Below, one piece after another: positions 1 to 5,679 of a stretch of 10,794 nt of DNA. Both the position numbers and the translations under genes were made by a program. The DNA lies in NCBI GenBank assembly GCA_048615375.1, contig JBMCLJ010000049.1:1-10794 (forward strand), written 5' to 3'. The number at the start of each line of letters is the position of its first letter. Within the stretch, counting starts at the first letter, position 1. Source of the stretch: JBMCLJ01 sp048615375 (GTDB lineage: Bacteria > Patescibacteriota > Dojkabacteria > JAOAGR01). Under the pieces are notes generated by a model, which was not told where the DNA came from, did not search any database, and saw nothing but the letters and a program-made list of their open reading frames with translations.

Positions 1-101
1 ATTATGGCAATTTTTATTGTATAGGGCTAGGGGGAGAAGTTGTGCAACAGTCTCTGATGAATTATGGACGAGAGTAGATTTCACTTCTAATATAAACTTG
101 A

Positions 102-130
102 TTTACAACTCCCCAAAAACCTCCTACCAT
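102..130 (+). promoter_or_regulatory. Promoter of the ROK kinase gene, leaderless geometry
   Basis: A -35 box TTTACA (102-107), a 17-base spacer and a -10 box TACCAT (125-130) are visible. The -10 ends five bases before the ATG at 136, so transcription would start at or within one base of the start codon. No Shine-Dalgarno sequence precedes the ATG. The -35 is identical to the one in front of the phosphoketolase gene. The promoter is read by eye; there is no transcript evidence. Confidence 0.55.
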
Positions 131-135
131 AAACC

Positions 136-948
136 ATGCACTTACTTTTTGACATTGGCGGGACGAATACTCGGGTTTCTGTTACAGAGGATGGGGCGAC
201 GTTCCGGGAGCCGGTGGTGTATCCAACTCCACGAGAGTTCGAGGATGGTATGAGAAAGTTGCGGGAAGCCGTGCTGGAGGTGAGCGGAGGTGTGGAGCAG
301 TTTGAAATGATTACAGGTGGATTCCCGGGACCTCTTGATACAGAGAAAGCCGCACCACTTAACGCCCCAAACCTTCCTGACTGGGTGAGAAAGCCACTGA
401 AACGCTCTCTGGAACAAATGTTCTCCGCCGAAGTATTACTGGAAAATGACGCGGCGCAGGTGGGGCTGGGTGAAGCGGTGTACGGTGCCGGGAAAGGAAA
501 GCGGATTGTGGCGTATCTCACAATAAGCACCGGGATTGGTGGAGCGAGAATTGTTGAAGGAAATATTGATACTGCCTCGATCGGCTTCGAGCCCGGGCAT
601 CAGATTATCGGTCTGGAGGGAGAAAAACCGGTCTACCTGGAAAAGCTTGTTTCCGGTAAGGCGCTGCAGGAGCGACATGGCATCCATCCAAGAGAAATCA
701 ATGACACGCGAATCTGGGATGAAGTGACGCGCTATGTCGGGATCTGCATCCACAACACCATTCTCTACTGGTCGCCCGATATCATTGTGCTCGGAGGCTC
801 AGTCATGCAAAGCCTGGACATCCAGGCAGTCACTTCCTACCTCGACTCCTGCCTCTACCTCCTCCCTACCCGCCCGGATATTGTCCACTCTGAGCTAGGG
901 GATTATGGAGGGTTGTATGGTGGACTGGTGAGACTAAAAAAATTCTAA
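136..948 (+). CDS. ROK-family sugar kinase (glucokinase-like), zinc motif missing
   Basis: This is a cytoplasmic ATP-dependent sugar kinase of the ROK branch of the actin/hexokinase fold. It would phosphorylate glucose or a related hexose or amino sugar. The phosphate-1 loop DIGGTNTR is at residues 6-13. ENDAA at 103-107 carries the catalytic Asp105. The adenosine/phosphate-2 loop TISTGIGG is at 129-136. EPGH at 152-155 matches the conserved Glu/His sugar contacts, and IIVLGGSV at 216-223 is the C-terminal glycine motif. At 270 aa it is shorter than typical ROK kinases (about 290-320). The cysteine-rich zinc motif (CxCGxxGCxE) expected between GH and the following SGKAL is absent: residues 156-172 contain no cysteine. 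The start is fixed by the ATG immediately upstream of the phosphate loop and by the promoter. It converges on gnd with a 32-base gap. The family is secure; the exact sugar is not, and glucose is inferred from the pathway genes nearby. Confidence 0.9.
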   Translation: MHLLFDIGGTNTRVSVTEDGATFREPVVYPTPREFEDGMRKLREAVLEVSGGVEQFEMITGGFPGPLDTEKAAPLNAPNLPDWVRKPLKRSLEQMFSAEVLLENDAAQVGLGEAVYGAGKGKRIVAYLTISTGIGGARIVEGNIDTASIGFEPGHQIIGLEGEKPVYLEKLVSGKALQERHGIHPREINDTRIWDEVTRYVGICIHNTILYWSPDIIVLGGSVMQSLDIQAVTSYLDSCLYLLPTRPDIVHSELGDYGGLYGGLVRLKKF

Positions 949-952
949 TTTG

Positions 953-966
953 TTATCAATTGATAA
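953..966. terminator. Perfect AT-rich palindrome between convergent genes
   Basis: TTATCAATTGATAA is a perfect 14-base palindrome in the middle of the 32-base gap between the convergent ends of the ROK kinase gene and gnd. Its place suggests a bidirectional terminator. The stem is only five A/T-rich pairs around an AATT loop, however, with no G+C-rich core and no long T-tract. Termination is therefore weakly supported, and a protein-binding site or chance are alternatives. Confidence 0.25.
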
Positions 967-980
967 TTCTCAATTTAATA

Positions 981-1898
981 CTACTTCTCCCTCTCCTTGC
1001 TTGTATGCGCGCCAAATTCCGCTCGCATCGCCTGGATCATGCGGAAGGCGTATTCGCCGGTTTTTCTGGATTGGTAGCGGTTAAAGACCGCGTGGGAGAT
1101 CGTTGTGAAAGGGACTCCACGTTCCAGCGCGTCGATTGAAGCCCACATTCCTGTGCCCAGTGCACCGATTTCCGGATCGAGTGTATTTATATCATCTATT
1201 TTTGATACCGCAGCGCTGAGGAAACCTACAAGGTTACTCTCGATAATACTGCCATGATTCCAGACATCAAGGACTTTTTTGAGGTCTGGCTTAAATTCTG
1301 ACTCATTAATCAGGTTCAGCCCTTCCGCGATTGCCTGCATCATACCGTATTCAATGGCGTTGTGTACCATTTTAACAAAGTGTCCACTGCCATTCGTCCC
1401 AAAGTAGCCGTATCCTCGCTCAACAGTCATGTCTTTGAATAGCTGCTCAACATGTTTAAAAGCCTCTTCATCGCCACCGACCATAGCGCACGCACCATTT
1501 CTCGCCCCATCAACGCCACCGCTTACGCCCGCGTCAAGCATGAGTATGCCATGTTCCTTGAGCTTTTCTGCTCGCCGGATAGAGTCTTTGTAGTGCGAAT
1601 TTACACCGTCAATAAAAATATCACCCTCGCCAAGAACTTGAATAATTGCATTTTCACCATTATCAAAAAGCACCGTGTCAACAATAGAGCCGGCAGAAAT
1701 CATTGAAAAAATTACTTTTTTCCCCGTTAGTTTCTGCGCGAGCTCCATAATCGAGTCTACCGCGGTAGCGCCATACTCCGCTGCCTCCTGCCGGGGTTCC
1801 GGGGAACGGTTCCACACGATAAGTTCGTGACCATGATCAATAAGGTTCTTCACCATATTGAGCCCCATATTTCCAAGACCAATAAAACCAATTTGCAT
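981..1898 (-). CDS. gnd: 6-phosphogluconate dehydrogenase, decarboxylating (short YqeC/GndA-like form)
   Basis: This cytoplasmic enzyme would oxidise and decarboxylate 6-phosphogluconate to ribulose-5-phosphate, producing NAD(P)H and CO2. The Rossmann motif GFIGLGNMGLNM is at residues 4-15. The second-strand end WNRSPEP (29-35) has the Asn-Arg pair often tied to NADP use. The substrate loop reads DGVNSHYKDS (97-106), and SGGVDGARNG spans 126-135. GSGHFVKMVHNAIEYG (170-185) carries the catalytic Lys176 and Glu183. At 305 aa it is the short form (about 300 aa), not the 470-aa E. coli type. Two positions differ from the family as I know it: DGGNS is DGVNS, and the C-terminal GEGRWT region reads GTGMWA (248-253), losing the arginine. 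The ATG at 1898 lies directly before the first Rossmann strand and fits the promoter. It stops with TAG. It feeds Rpe and phosphoketolase encoded 3-4 kb away. Confidence 0.93.
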   Translation of the reverse strand: MQIGFIGLGNMGLNMVKNLIDHGHELIVWNRSPEPRQEAAEYGATAVDSIMELAQKLTGKKVIFSMISAGSIVDTVLFDNGENAIIQVLGEGDIFIDGVNSHYKDSIRRAEKLKEHGILMLDAGVSGGVDGARNGACAMVGGDEEAFKHVEQLFKDMTVERGYGYFGTNGSGHFVKMVHNAIEYGMMQAIAEGLNLINESEFKPDLKKVLDVWNHGSIIESNLVGFLSAAVSKIDDINTLDPEIGALGTGMWASIDALERGVPFTTISHAVFNRYQSRKTGEYAFRMIQAMRAEFGAHTSKEREK

Positions 1899-1903
1899 AA
1901 TTC

Positions 1904-1932
1904 AAGATACAGGGTTCTCTGCGTTAATACAA
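1904..1932 (-). promoter_or_regulatory. Promoter of gnd, leaderless geometry
   Basis: Read on the minus strand: -35 TTGTAT (1932-1927), a 17-base spacer, and -10 TATCTT (1909-1904) ending five bases before the ATG at 1898. The -35 overlaps the last codons and stop region of the upstream antitoxin gene. No Shine-Dalgarno sequence is present. Both boxes are weak matches alone; support comes from the position, which repeats at other genes in the window. Confidence 0.45.
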
Positions 1933-1937
1933 ACCCC

Positions 1938-2240
1938 TTACCTGAAGCGTATCTCCAGTTGTTTTCCGAGTGCATTTGCGAGTTGTATGAGGGTTTTGAG
2001 GGTTACATTTGTTTTGCCGGACTCGATACGTGATAGAGCGCTTCTGGGAATGCCGGCCTTTTTTGCCAGCTCTTCCTGTGTGAACTTTTTCTGGTGACGG
2101 GTTTCCTTGAGCTCGGCGAGAGTAATGTAGTATTCTGATTCGTTCCGTATCGACTTCAATTCTTCCTCTGAAAAATTTGATTGTAAGAATATATCCAGTG
2201 GAATACACAATCCATTAAGTTTTTTATCTTTTTTACTCAT
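1938..2240 (-). CDS. higA: XRE-family antitoxin (HigA-like) of a type II toxin-antitoxin pair
   Basis: This 100-aa DNA-binding protein should neutralise the toxin encoded just upstream and repress the shared promoter. A Cro/C1-type helix-turn-helix covers residues 43-98: ELKETRHQKKFTQEELAKKA (43-62), the recognition helix around IPRSALSRIESGK (64-76), then TLKTLIQLANALGK (80-93). The N-terminal 40 residues (charged, with CIPLDIFL at 12-19) have no domain I recognise and may contact the toxin. The start is fixed by ATGAGTAA, where the antitoxin ATG overlaps the toxin's TAA stop by eight bases. That makes translational coupling likely, since there is no independent ribosome site. The toxin-first order is that of higBA loci, not relBE. 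The gene stops with TAA, 39 bases before gnd. Confidence 0.85.
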   Translation of the reverse strand: MSKKDKKLNGLCIPLDIFLQSNFSEEELKSIRNESEYYITLAELKETRHQKKFTQEELAKKAGIPRSALSRIESGKTNVTLKTLIQLANALGKQLEIRFR

Positions 2241-2598
2241 ATTCTTTTAATCGACTTATTGCTGTTTTTAGTACTCTTGAAGGTGTCTTATTTGTTTTTT
2301 TTAATAGTAAATGAAGTATGATGATTTGTTCATTCTTGGTATAACTATAAAAGCATCGCCACTGTCCTTTGTAACGTATTTTTATTTCAAAAAGGTCATA
2401 CCCCACAAGTTTCTTTATCCATACATCATCAACCCCTTGTAAATTACCCTTTGTTTCTAATACAGAGAATATAGTAGCAAACTTCATTTGTATTGATTTG
2501 GGGAGCGTCCTAAAGTCTTTTTCAAATCGCTTGTCAATGATGACTCGTTTTCCTGAATCAAGTCCTCCCTTTTTATGTATATTATATTGCACACTCAT
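2233..2598 (-). CDS. higB: HigB-like (RelE-superfamily, phage Gp49 type) toxin
   Basis: This 121-aa protein resembles HigB/Gp49 toxins, ribosome-dependent mRNA endonucleases of the RelE fold. The core runs from RVIIDKRFEKDFRTLP (18-33) through WIKKLVGYDLFEIKIRYKGQ (60-79) and WRCFYSY (80-86) to the C-terminal block IILHLLLKKTNKTP (93-106) plus a final basic helix. The LFEIRI-YR-FY and LLH-F-KKT--TP patterns are diagnostic for the family. The frame stays open upstream to an ATG at 2754, but that extension starts with a leucine run and looks untranslated. The ATG at 2598 was chosen because it precedes the domain, has a weak GAAAG four bases upstream, and lies downstream of a good promoter. The first 17 residues have no recognised role. 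It overlaps the antitoxin start by eight bases. Toxic activity is inferred from the family; catalytic residues vary and are not provable here. Confidence 0.8.
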   Translation of the reverse strand: MSVQYNIHKKGGLDSGKRVIIDKRFEKDFRTLPKSIQMKFATIFSVLETKGNLQGVDDVWIKKLVGYDLFEIKIRYKGQWRCFYSYTKNEQIIILHLLLKKTNKTPSRVLKTAISRLKEYE

Positions 2599-2621
2599 AT
2601 ATCTTTCAAGAGATAAAAGTA

Positions 2622-2650
2622 ATAGTAACAAGCAGGCGGTATATTGTAAA
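2622..2650 (-). promoter_or_regulatory. Promoter of the toxin-antitoxin operon, with a short leader
   Basis: On the minus strand, -35 TTTACA (2650-2645), 17 bases, and -10 TACTAT (2627-2622). Unlike the other promoters here, the -10 lies 23 bases before the toxin ATG at 2598, giving a predicted leader of about 16 bases that carries a weak GAAAG before the start. This supports the ATG at 2598 over the one at 2754. An antitoxin operator would be expected here, but I see no convincing inverted repeat. Confidence 0.5.
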
Positions 2651-2752
2651 TATAGGTATCTATGCTGTTTAGAGATTCTGGGTTCATAATGAAAAGCTAC
2701 AGTCATCTGCATACCGGAGATTACAACCTGGGCGCTAAGCTGTATCGTAATC

Positions 2753-2781
2753 ATGACTTATTAGTACCCTGAATGTAACAT
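2753..2781 (+). promoter_or_regulatory. Promoter of the broken ATPase gene, leaderless geometry
   Basis: -35 ATGACT (2753-2758, four of six to consensus), a 17-base spacer, and -10 TAACAT (2776-2781) ending five bases before the ATG at 2787. It preserves the arrangement seen at intact genes, which suggests the 5' end of this gene is original and the damage lies downstream. No Shine-Dalgarno sequence is present. Confidence 0.4.
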
Positions 2782-2786
2782 AGCTC

Positions 2787-2979
2787 ATGCATTTCAGGCA
2801 TATTACTGATATTTTATTACAGGAACTCAATAAGAATGAAGTTGCTGTATTAACCAGCATGCGCAGAATAGGAAAAACTACACTGCTTCAATACCTGTCT
2901 GAGCAGGTATGGTGGTTTTGCTGGTGTTGTATTAGAACCCGATGTACAAAGAAAAGAACTTCTGCTCAGGGATATCTAG
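2787..2979 (+). pseudogene. Remnant of an AAA_14/DUF4143-type ATPase with an internal deletion
   Basis: The first 40 residues are the N-terminus of a P-loop ATPase: MHFRHITDILLQELNK, then a Walker A region MRRIGKTTLLQYLSEQ (25-40) of the RR.GKTTLL type found in AAA_14/DUF4143 proteins. From about 2905 the first frame becomes nonsense (tryptophan- and cysteine-rich), while the next frame (2908-2979) reads YGGFAGVVLEPDVQRKELLL then RDI. This matches the internal segment GGFPEVVLE...R..LLRDY that lies well over 100 residues after Walker A in intact relatives. The simplest reading is a deletion with frame loss fusing residue ~40 to a mid-protein segment. The rest is then cut off at the aldehyde dehydrogenase gene, whose stop shares the tetramer CTAG (2976-2979) with the remnant's stop. 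Intact relatives are roughly 380-450 aa, so nothing functional is expected. Family assignment is from motif memory. Confidence 0.7.
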
Positions 2980-4346
2980 ACTCCCGCGATCTTCACACTC
3001 TTGACATTCACCCACTCCATCAGCCCGTATTTTCCAAGCTCACGACCATAGCCGGATTTTTTCACACCTCCGAAAGGAAGGTGTATATCTGAAGAAACAC
3101 GCTGGTTGACAAATACATTCCCCGCTTCAATCAGGGGAATCATACGATCTATCCGCTCACGATCCTTCGTCCAGACTGAAGAGCCTAAACCCAGTCTTGA
3201 GCTGTTTGCCAGCAGTACAGCCTCTTCTTCATTCCTGAAGCGAATAACTGGCGCTACGGGTCCGAAAACTTCCTCTGAGAACACCGGAACTTCGGTTTCT
3301 CGCACCTCAAAAACAGTGGGTTGATAGAAAAAACCAACATTTCCTACTCTACCTCCCCCCGTGCGTAGTATAGCTCCATTACCGATGCTGTCCCGTACCT
3401 GACGTTCGATATCTTCCCGAGCACTGGAAGTCGCGAGAGGTCCCATATCCACTCCTTCAGCGAATGGATCGCCAATAGTGATTTTTTCAAATTGCTCAAT
3501 GAGCTGTGTGACAAATTCATCATAAACATCTTCATGGACAATAAATCTTTTCGCGGCATTGCAACTCTGACCGCAGTTTCGCAGACGTGCTTGAGTCGCT
3601 TCTTTTGCTACTGAGGTGATATCAACATCGGGAAACACAATGAATGGATCGCTTCCTCCCAGTTCCAGCACTGTTTTTTTAATTTCTGATCCTGCGACTG
3701 AAGCTACAGAAGATCCCGCTCGTTCTCCGCCAGTAACACTGACGCCCTGAATACGTGGATCACGGATTATACTTTCGACAGCTGAAGCGCTGATGCCCAG
3801 ATTTTGATACAAGCCTTCCTGAAACCCTGACTCAATAAAAACATCTTCAAGTGCCTGACCACATCCCTGGACATTGGAAGCCAGTTTTACTAATACTGCG
3901 TTTCCTGTAATCAGCGCGGGGATAGCGAATCGCAATGTCTGCCAATAGGGAAAATTCCACGGCATAACCCCGAGTACAAGTCCTAAAGAATCGTACCGGA
4001 CATAGGCTTTTGAACCATCAAGGTCAACTGCTTCTGGTTGAAGCATTCTTTCTGCATTATGCACATATAGTTCACACAGAGATATACACTTTTCGACTTC
4101 AGCTTTTGCGTCGCTGTATACTCTTCCCATTTCCAGTGAAATGGTTCTCGCGAGTTCATCAGAGCTTGTTCGCAGCTTCTGAGTGTACTCATGGATGTAT
4201 TGCAGTCGCTCGCCTACTGGAACACTTCTCCATACCTTATACGCTTCCTCGGCCCGTGAAAGGCGGATAGCTATGTCATTGGATGTTTCTTCCTGGTATT
4301 CAGCAAGCACTTCTTCTGTAGCGGGATTAATTGATTGTAGTGTCAT
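2976..4346 (-). CDS. sad: NAD(P)-dependent aldehyde dehydrogenase, Sad/YneI (succinate-semialdehyde dehydrogenase) group
   Basis: This cytoplasmic enzyme oxidises an aldehyde to a carboxylate with NAD(P)+. The sequence follows E. coli Sad (YneI) closely in length (456 vs about 460 aa) and in diagnostic blocks. These are INPAT (6-10), MPWNFPYWQ (128-136) with oxyanion-hole Asn131, cofactor Lys154 in LVKLASN, and SVTGGERAG (203-211). VLELGGSDPFIV (226-237) holds the general base Glu228, and NCGQSCNAAKRF (257-268) the nucleophile Cys262. EEVFGPVAP (358-366) and FGGVKKSGYGREL (425-437) follow. All catalytic residues are present. Succinate semialdehyde is the family's best-known substrate, but small aldehydes from fermentation are equally possible, and no GABA genes are nearby. 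The ATG at 4346 is set by alignment and by its promoter. It stops with TAG, immediately against the ATPase remnant, and appears monocistronic. Confidence 0.9.
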   Translation of the reverse strand: MTLQSINPATEEVLAEYQEETSNDIAIRLSRAEEAYKVWRSVPVGERLQYIHEYTQKLRTSSDELARTISLEMGRVYSDAKAEVEKCISLCELYVHNAERMLQPEAVDLDGSKAYVRYDSLGLVLGVMPWNFPYWQTLRFAIPALITGNAVLVKLASNVQGCGQALEDVFIESGFQEGLYQNLGISASAVESIIRDPRIQGVSVTGGERAGSSVASVAGSEIKKTVLELGGSDPFIVFPDVDITSVAKEATQARLRNCGQSCNAAKRFIVHEDVYDEFVTQLIEQFEKITIGDPFAEGVDMGPLATSSAREDIERQVRDSIGNGAILRTGGGRVGNVGFFYQPTVFEVRETEVPVFSEEVFGPVAPVIRFRNEEEAVLLANSSRLGLGSSVWTKDRERIDRMIPLIEAGNVFVNQRVSSDIHLPFGGVKKSGYGRELGKYGLMEWVNVKSVKIAGV

Positions 4347-4352
4347 ACTTGA

Positions 4353-4381
4353 ATGATAGCGTATTTTTCCTGCGAATACAC
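4353..4381 (-). promoter_or_regulatory. Promoter of the aldehyde dehydrogenase gene, leaderless geometry
   Basis: On the minus strand, -10 TATCAT (4358-4353) ends six bases before the ATG at 4346. A poor -35 GTGTAT (4381-4376) lies 17 bases further up. The -10 is identical to that of the phosphoketolase gene. Confidence rests on the -10 and its spacing to the start, not on the -35. Confidence 0.45.
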
Positions 4382-4418
4382 TTCTTTGTGATCGCGTATC
4401 AGATACTTCTCAAAACTT

Positions 4419-4895
4419 CTATGCTGGTTGTTTCATTTCTTCAAGTATTTTTAGCAGTTGCTCCACGTGATGTGCCGGGTTGACTTTTTCGAGTACTTCG
4501 ACGATCTCCAGGTCTTTATTGATAATAAACGTTGTGCGTTCAATACCTTCATATTTCTTGCCAAACATACTTTTTTGTTTGAGGACATCATATTTTTGTG
4601 CAAGTTCAGCTTCCGGGTCAACAATAAGTGGAAAGTTAAGTGAATGTTTTTCTATAAATTTTCCATGACTGGCTGAAGTGTCCTTGCTTACTCCGAATAC
4701 TGTAGCACCATACTGCTCAAGTTGTTCAAGGTTATCGCGTATCCCACATGCCTGAGTTGTGCAGCCAGGCGTATTATCCTTTGGGTAAAAGTAAAGAATA
4801 GTATACTCTGAAGTAACTTTTGATAACTGTATTTGCTCGCCATTATCAAGCGTTTTTATAAAATCAGGAGCTTTTTGCCCTTTTGTAAGTGCCAT
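4419..4895 (-). CDS. bcp: Thioredoxin-dependent peroxiredoxin, Bcp/PrxQ type
   Basis: This cytoplasmic thiol peroxidase reduces hydrogen peroxide and organic hydroperoxides with electrons from thioredoxin. The thioredoxin-like fold is seen in KAPDF (8-12), ILYFYPKDNTPGCTTQACG (33-51) and VFGVSKD (66-72). The peroxidatic Cys45 sits in the TPGCT motif with Thr42. Cys50 five residues later is the resolving cysteine of the atypical 2-Cys PrxQ arrangement. FPLIVDPEAELAQKY (88-102), then ERTTFIINKD (118-127) with the conserved arginine, complete the active site. Length 158 aa is normal (about 150-160). The gene follows rpe on the same strand after 35 bases. I see neither a good promoter nor a Shine-Dalgarno sequence before its ATG, so co-transcription with rpe is the likely arrangement. 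It stops with TAG. Confidence 0.94.
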   Translation of the reverse strand: MALTKGQKAPDFIKTLDNGEQIQLSKVTSEYTILYFYPKDNTPGCTTQACGIRDNLEQLEQYGATVFGVSKDTSASHGKFIEKHSLNFPLIVDPEAELAQKYDVLKQKSMFGKKYEGIERTTFIINKDLEIVEVLEKVNPAHHVEQLLKILEEMKQPA

Positions 4896-4930
4896 AACAG
4901 TAGGTAAGTAGAAAGAATTTTCAGTTTACG

Positions 4931-5584
4931 CTAACTCTGCATGGTTCCGGTGAGTAACTCCTGCAGTTGCAGGAATGATGTTTCGGGGTCTTTACTCCTT
5001 TGCACAGCAGAACCGACCGTCAGAATATCTGGTTGATAGTCTGCCATTTCCGGTATTGTTTCTGCATCGACACTGCCATCAATATGTATGCCTCCTGTGA
5101 AGCCAGATTTTCGTACGTCATGTATGCGTGTGAGTGTGGCAGGAATGAATGGGGCGCCTTGCCTGCCTGGCACAACGGACATGATCTGAATAACTTTAGA
5201 TTGCAGGAGTGTGTCCTTGTAGCTATCCAGCGGAGTATCAGGATTAACAGTCAATGCAATGGCAAAGGGCCATTCCTGCTCAAGAATTTCCTGAGTAACC
5301 TTTTCTATATGGACATAGACCAGTTTAACCTGGTGACATTTCGCCGCGATTTGTAAATATTCTGCAACATTTTCTACCATAATGTGTACAAAAAAAACAA
5401 CAGGAACTTTGCATAATTGTTGTAAAATCTGATACAATTCAGGTGATCGCGCAGGAACATACTTCCCATCCATAATATCAATATGGATAACGGAAGAGAA
5501 CTTCCGGTAGATTTGCGCAAAGTGCTGGTAGTCATGTAGTTTGGAAGAGAGGATAGAAGGGATGAGTTTGGTTGATGTATTCAT
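4931..5584 (-). CDS. rpe: Ribulose-phosphate 3-epimerase
   Basis: This cytoplasmic TIM-barrel metalloenzyme interconverts ribulose-5-phosphate and xylulose-5-phosphate, here linking Gnd to phosphoketolase. Active-site residues are recognisable: Ser10 in IPSIL, metal ligands and acid/base His34 and Asp36 in HIDIMDG (34-40), His67 in VHIMV (66-70) and Asp169 in IHIDGSV (166-172). The phosphate loop is divergent: the usual M-V-NPGFGGQ-F reads MSVVPGRQGAPF (135-146), and HLMV has become HIMV. Length 217 aa is normal (about 215-225). The first codons lead directly into strand 1, so the ATG at 5584 is well placed, and a promoter-like -10 ends six bases upstream. It is divergent from xfp and heads a probable two-gene unit with bcp. 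The family is secure; a related epimerase (allulose type) is possible because of the unusual phosphate loop, but context favours Rpe. Confidence 0.88.
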   Translation of the reverse strand: MNTSTKLIPSILSSKLHDYQHFAQIYRKFSSVIHIDIMDGKYVPARSPELYQILQQLCKVPVVFFVHIMVENVAEYLQIAAKCHQVKLVYVHIEKVTQEILEQEWPFAIALTVNPDTPLDSYKDTLLQSKVIQIMSVVPGRQGAPFIPATLTRIHDVRKSGFTGGIHIDGSVDAETIPEMADYQPDILTVGSAVQRSKDPETSFLQLQELLTGTMQS

Positions 5585-5590
5585 TGTACT

Positions 5591-5619
5591 ATCTTATCGA
5601 CGTCTGGATTCATAAGCAA
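5591..5619 (-). promoter_or_regulatory. Promoter of rpe (probably rpe-bcp), leaderless geometry
   Basis: On the minus strand, -35 TTGCTT (5619-5614), 17 bases, and -10 TAAGAT (5596-5591) ending six bases before the ATG at 5584. No Shine-Dalgarno sequence. It lies back to back with the xfp promoter in the 95-base divergent gap, with 25 bases between the two -35 boxes. Confidence 0.45.
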
Positions 5620-5644
5620 GTATATGCAGAAGAGTTCTGGATTA

Positions 5645-5673
5645 TTTACACTTCTTCCCGAACCCACTATCAT
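5645..5673 (+). promoter_or_regulatory. Promoter of xfp, leaderless geometry; decides the start codon
   Basis: -35 TTTACA (5645-5650, five of six), a 17-base spacer, and -10 TATCAT (5668-5673, five of six) ending six bases before the ATG at 5680. This is the best promoter in the window. Its position argues that translation starts at 5680 and not at the upstream in-frame ATG at 5572, which would lie inside rpe and upstream of this promoter. Confidence 0.6.
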
Positions 5674-5679
5674 GAGACC

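Noticed and set aside
1..135. Possible end of an upstream gene (a short frame ends with TAG at 22-24) or an RNA element in the left edge
   Set aside because: Too little sequence to identify a reading frame, and no tRNA or riboswitch fold was recognised. Apart from the ROK promoter at 102-130 nothing can be supported.
2651..2662. ATAG-GTAT-CTAT near the toxin promoter as an antitoxin operator
   Set aside because: Arms of four bases only, not repeated nearby; indistinguishable from chance.
2599..2754. 52-codon upstream extension of the toxin frame to the ATG at 2754
   Set aside because: It contains a leucine run and no toxin homology, and it spans the promoter at 2622-2650, so 2598 is preferred.
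2689..2772. A 27-codon plus-strand ORF with a coding-like look (begins MKSYSHLHTGDYNLG) between the toxin and ATPase remnant
   Set aside because: Too short, no recognised family, no -10 box at the expected distance and no ribosome site. It may be a gene fragment but cannot be supported.
4396..4406. Dyad GTATC-A-GATAC between bcp and the aldehyde dehydrogenase gene as a terminator or operator
   Set aside because: A one-base loop cannot form a hairpin, there is no T-tract, and a ten-base dyad is expected by chance.
5572..5679. Upstream 36-codon extension of the phosphoketolase frame to the ATG at 5572
   Set aside because: It overlaps rpe, does not resemble phosphoketolase N-termini, and lies upstream of or across the promoter whose -10 ends six bases before the ATG at 5680.
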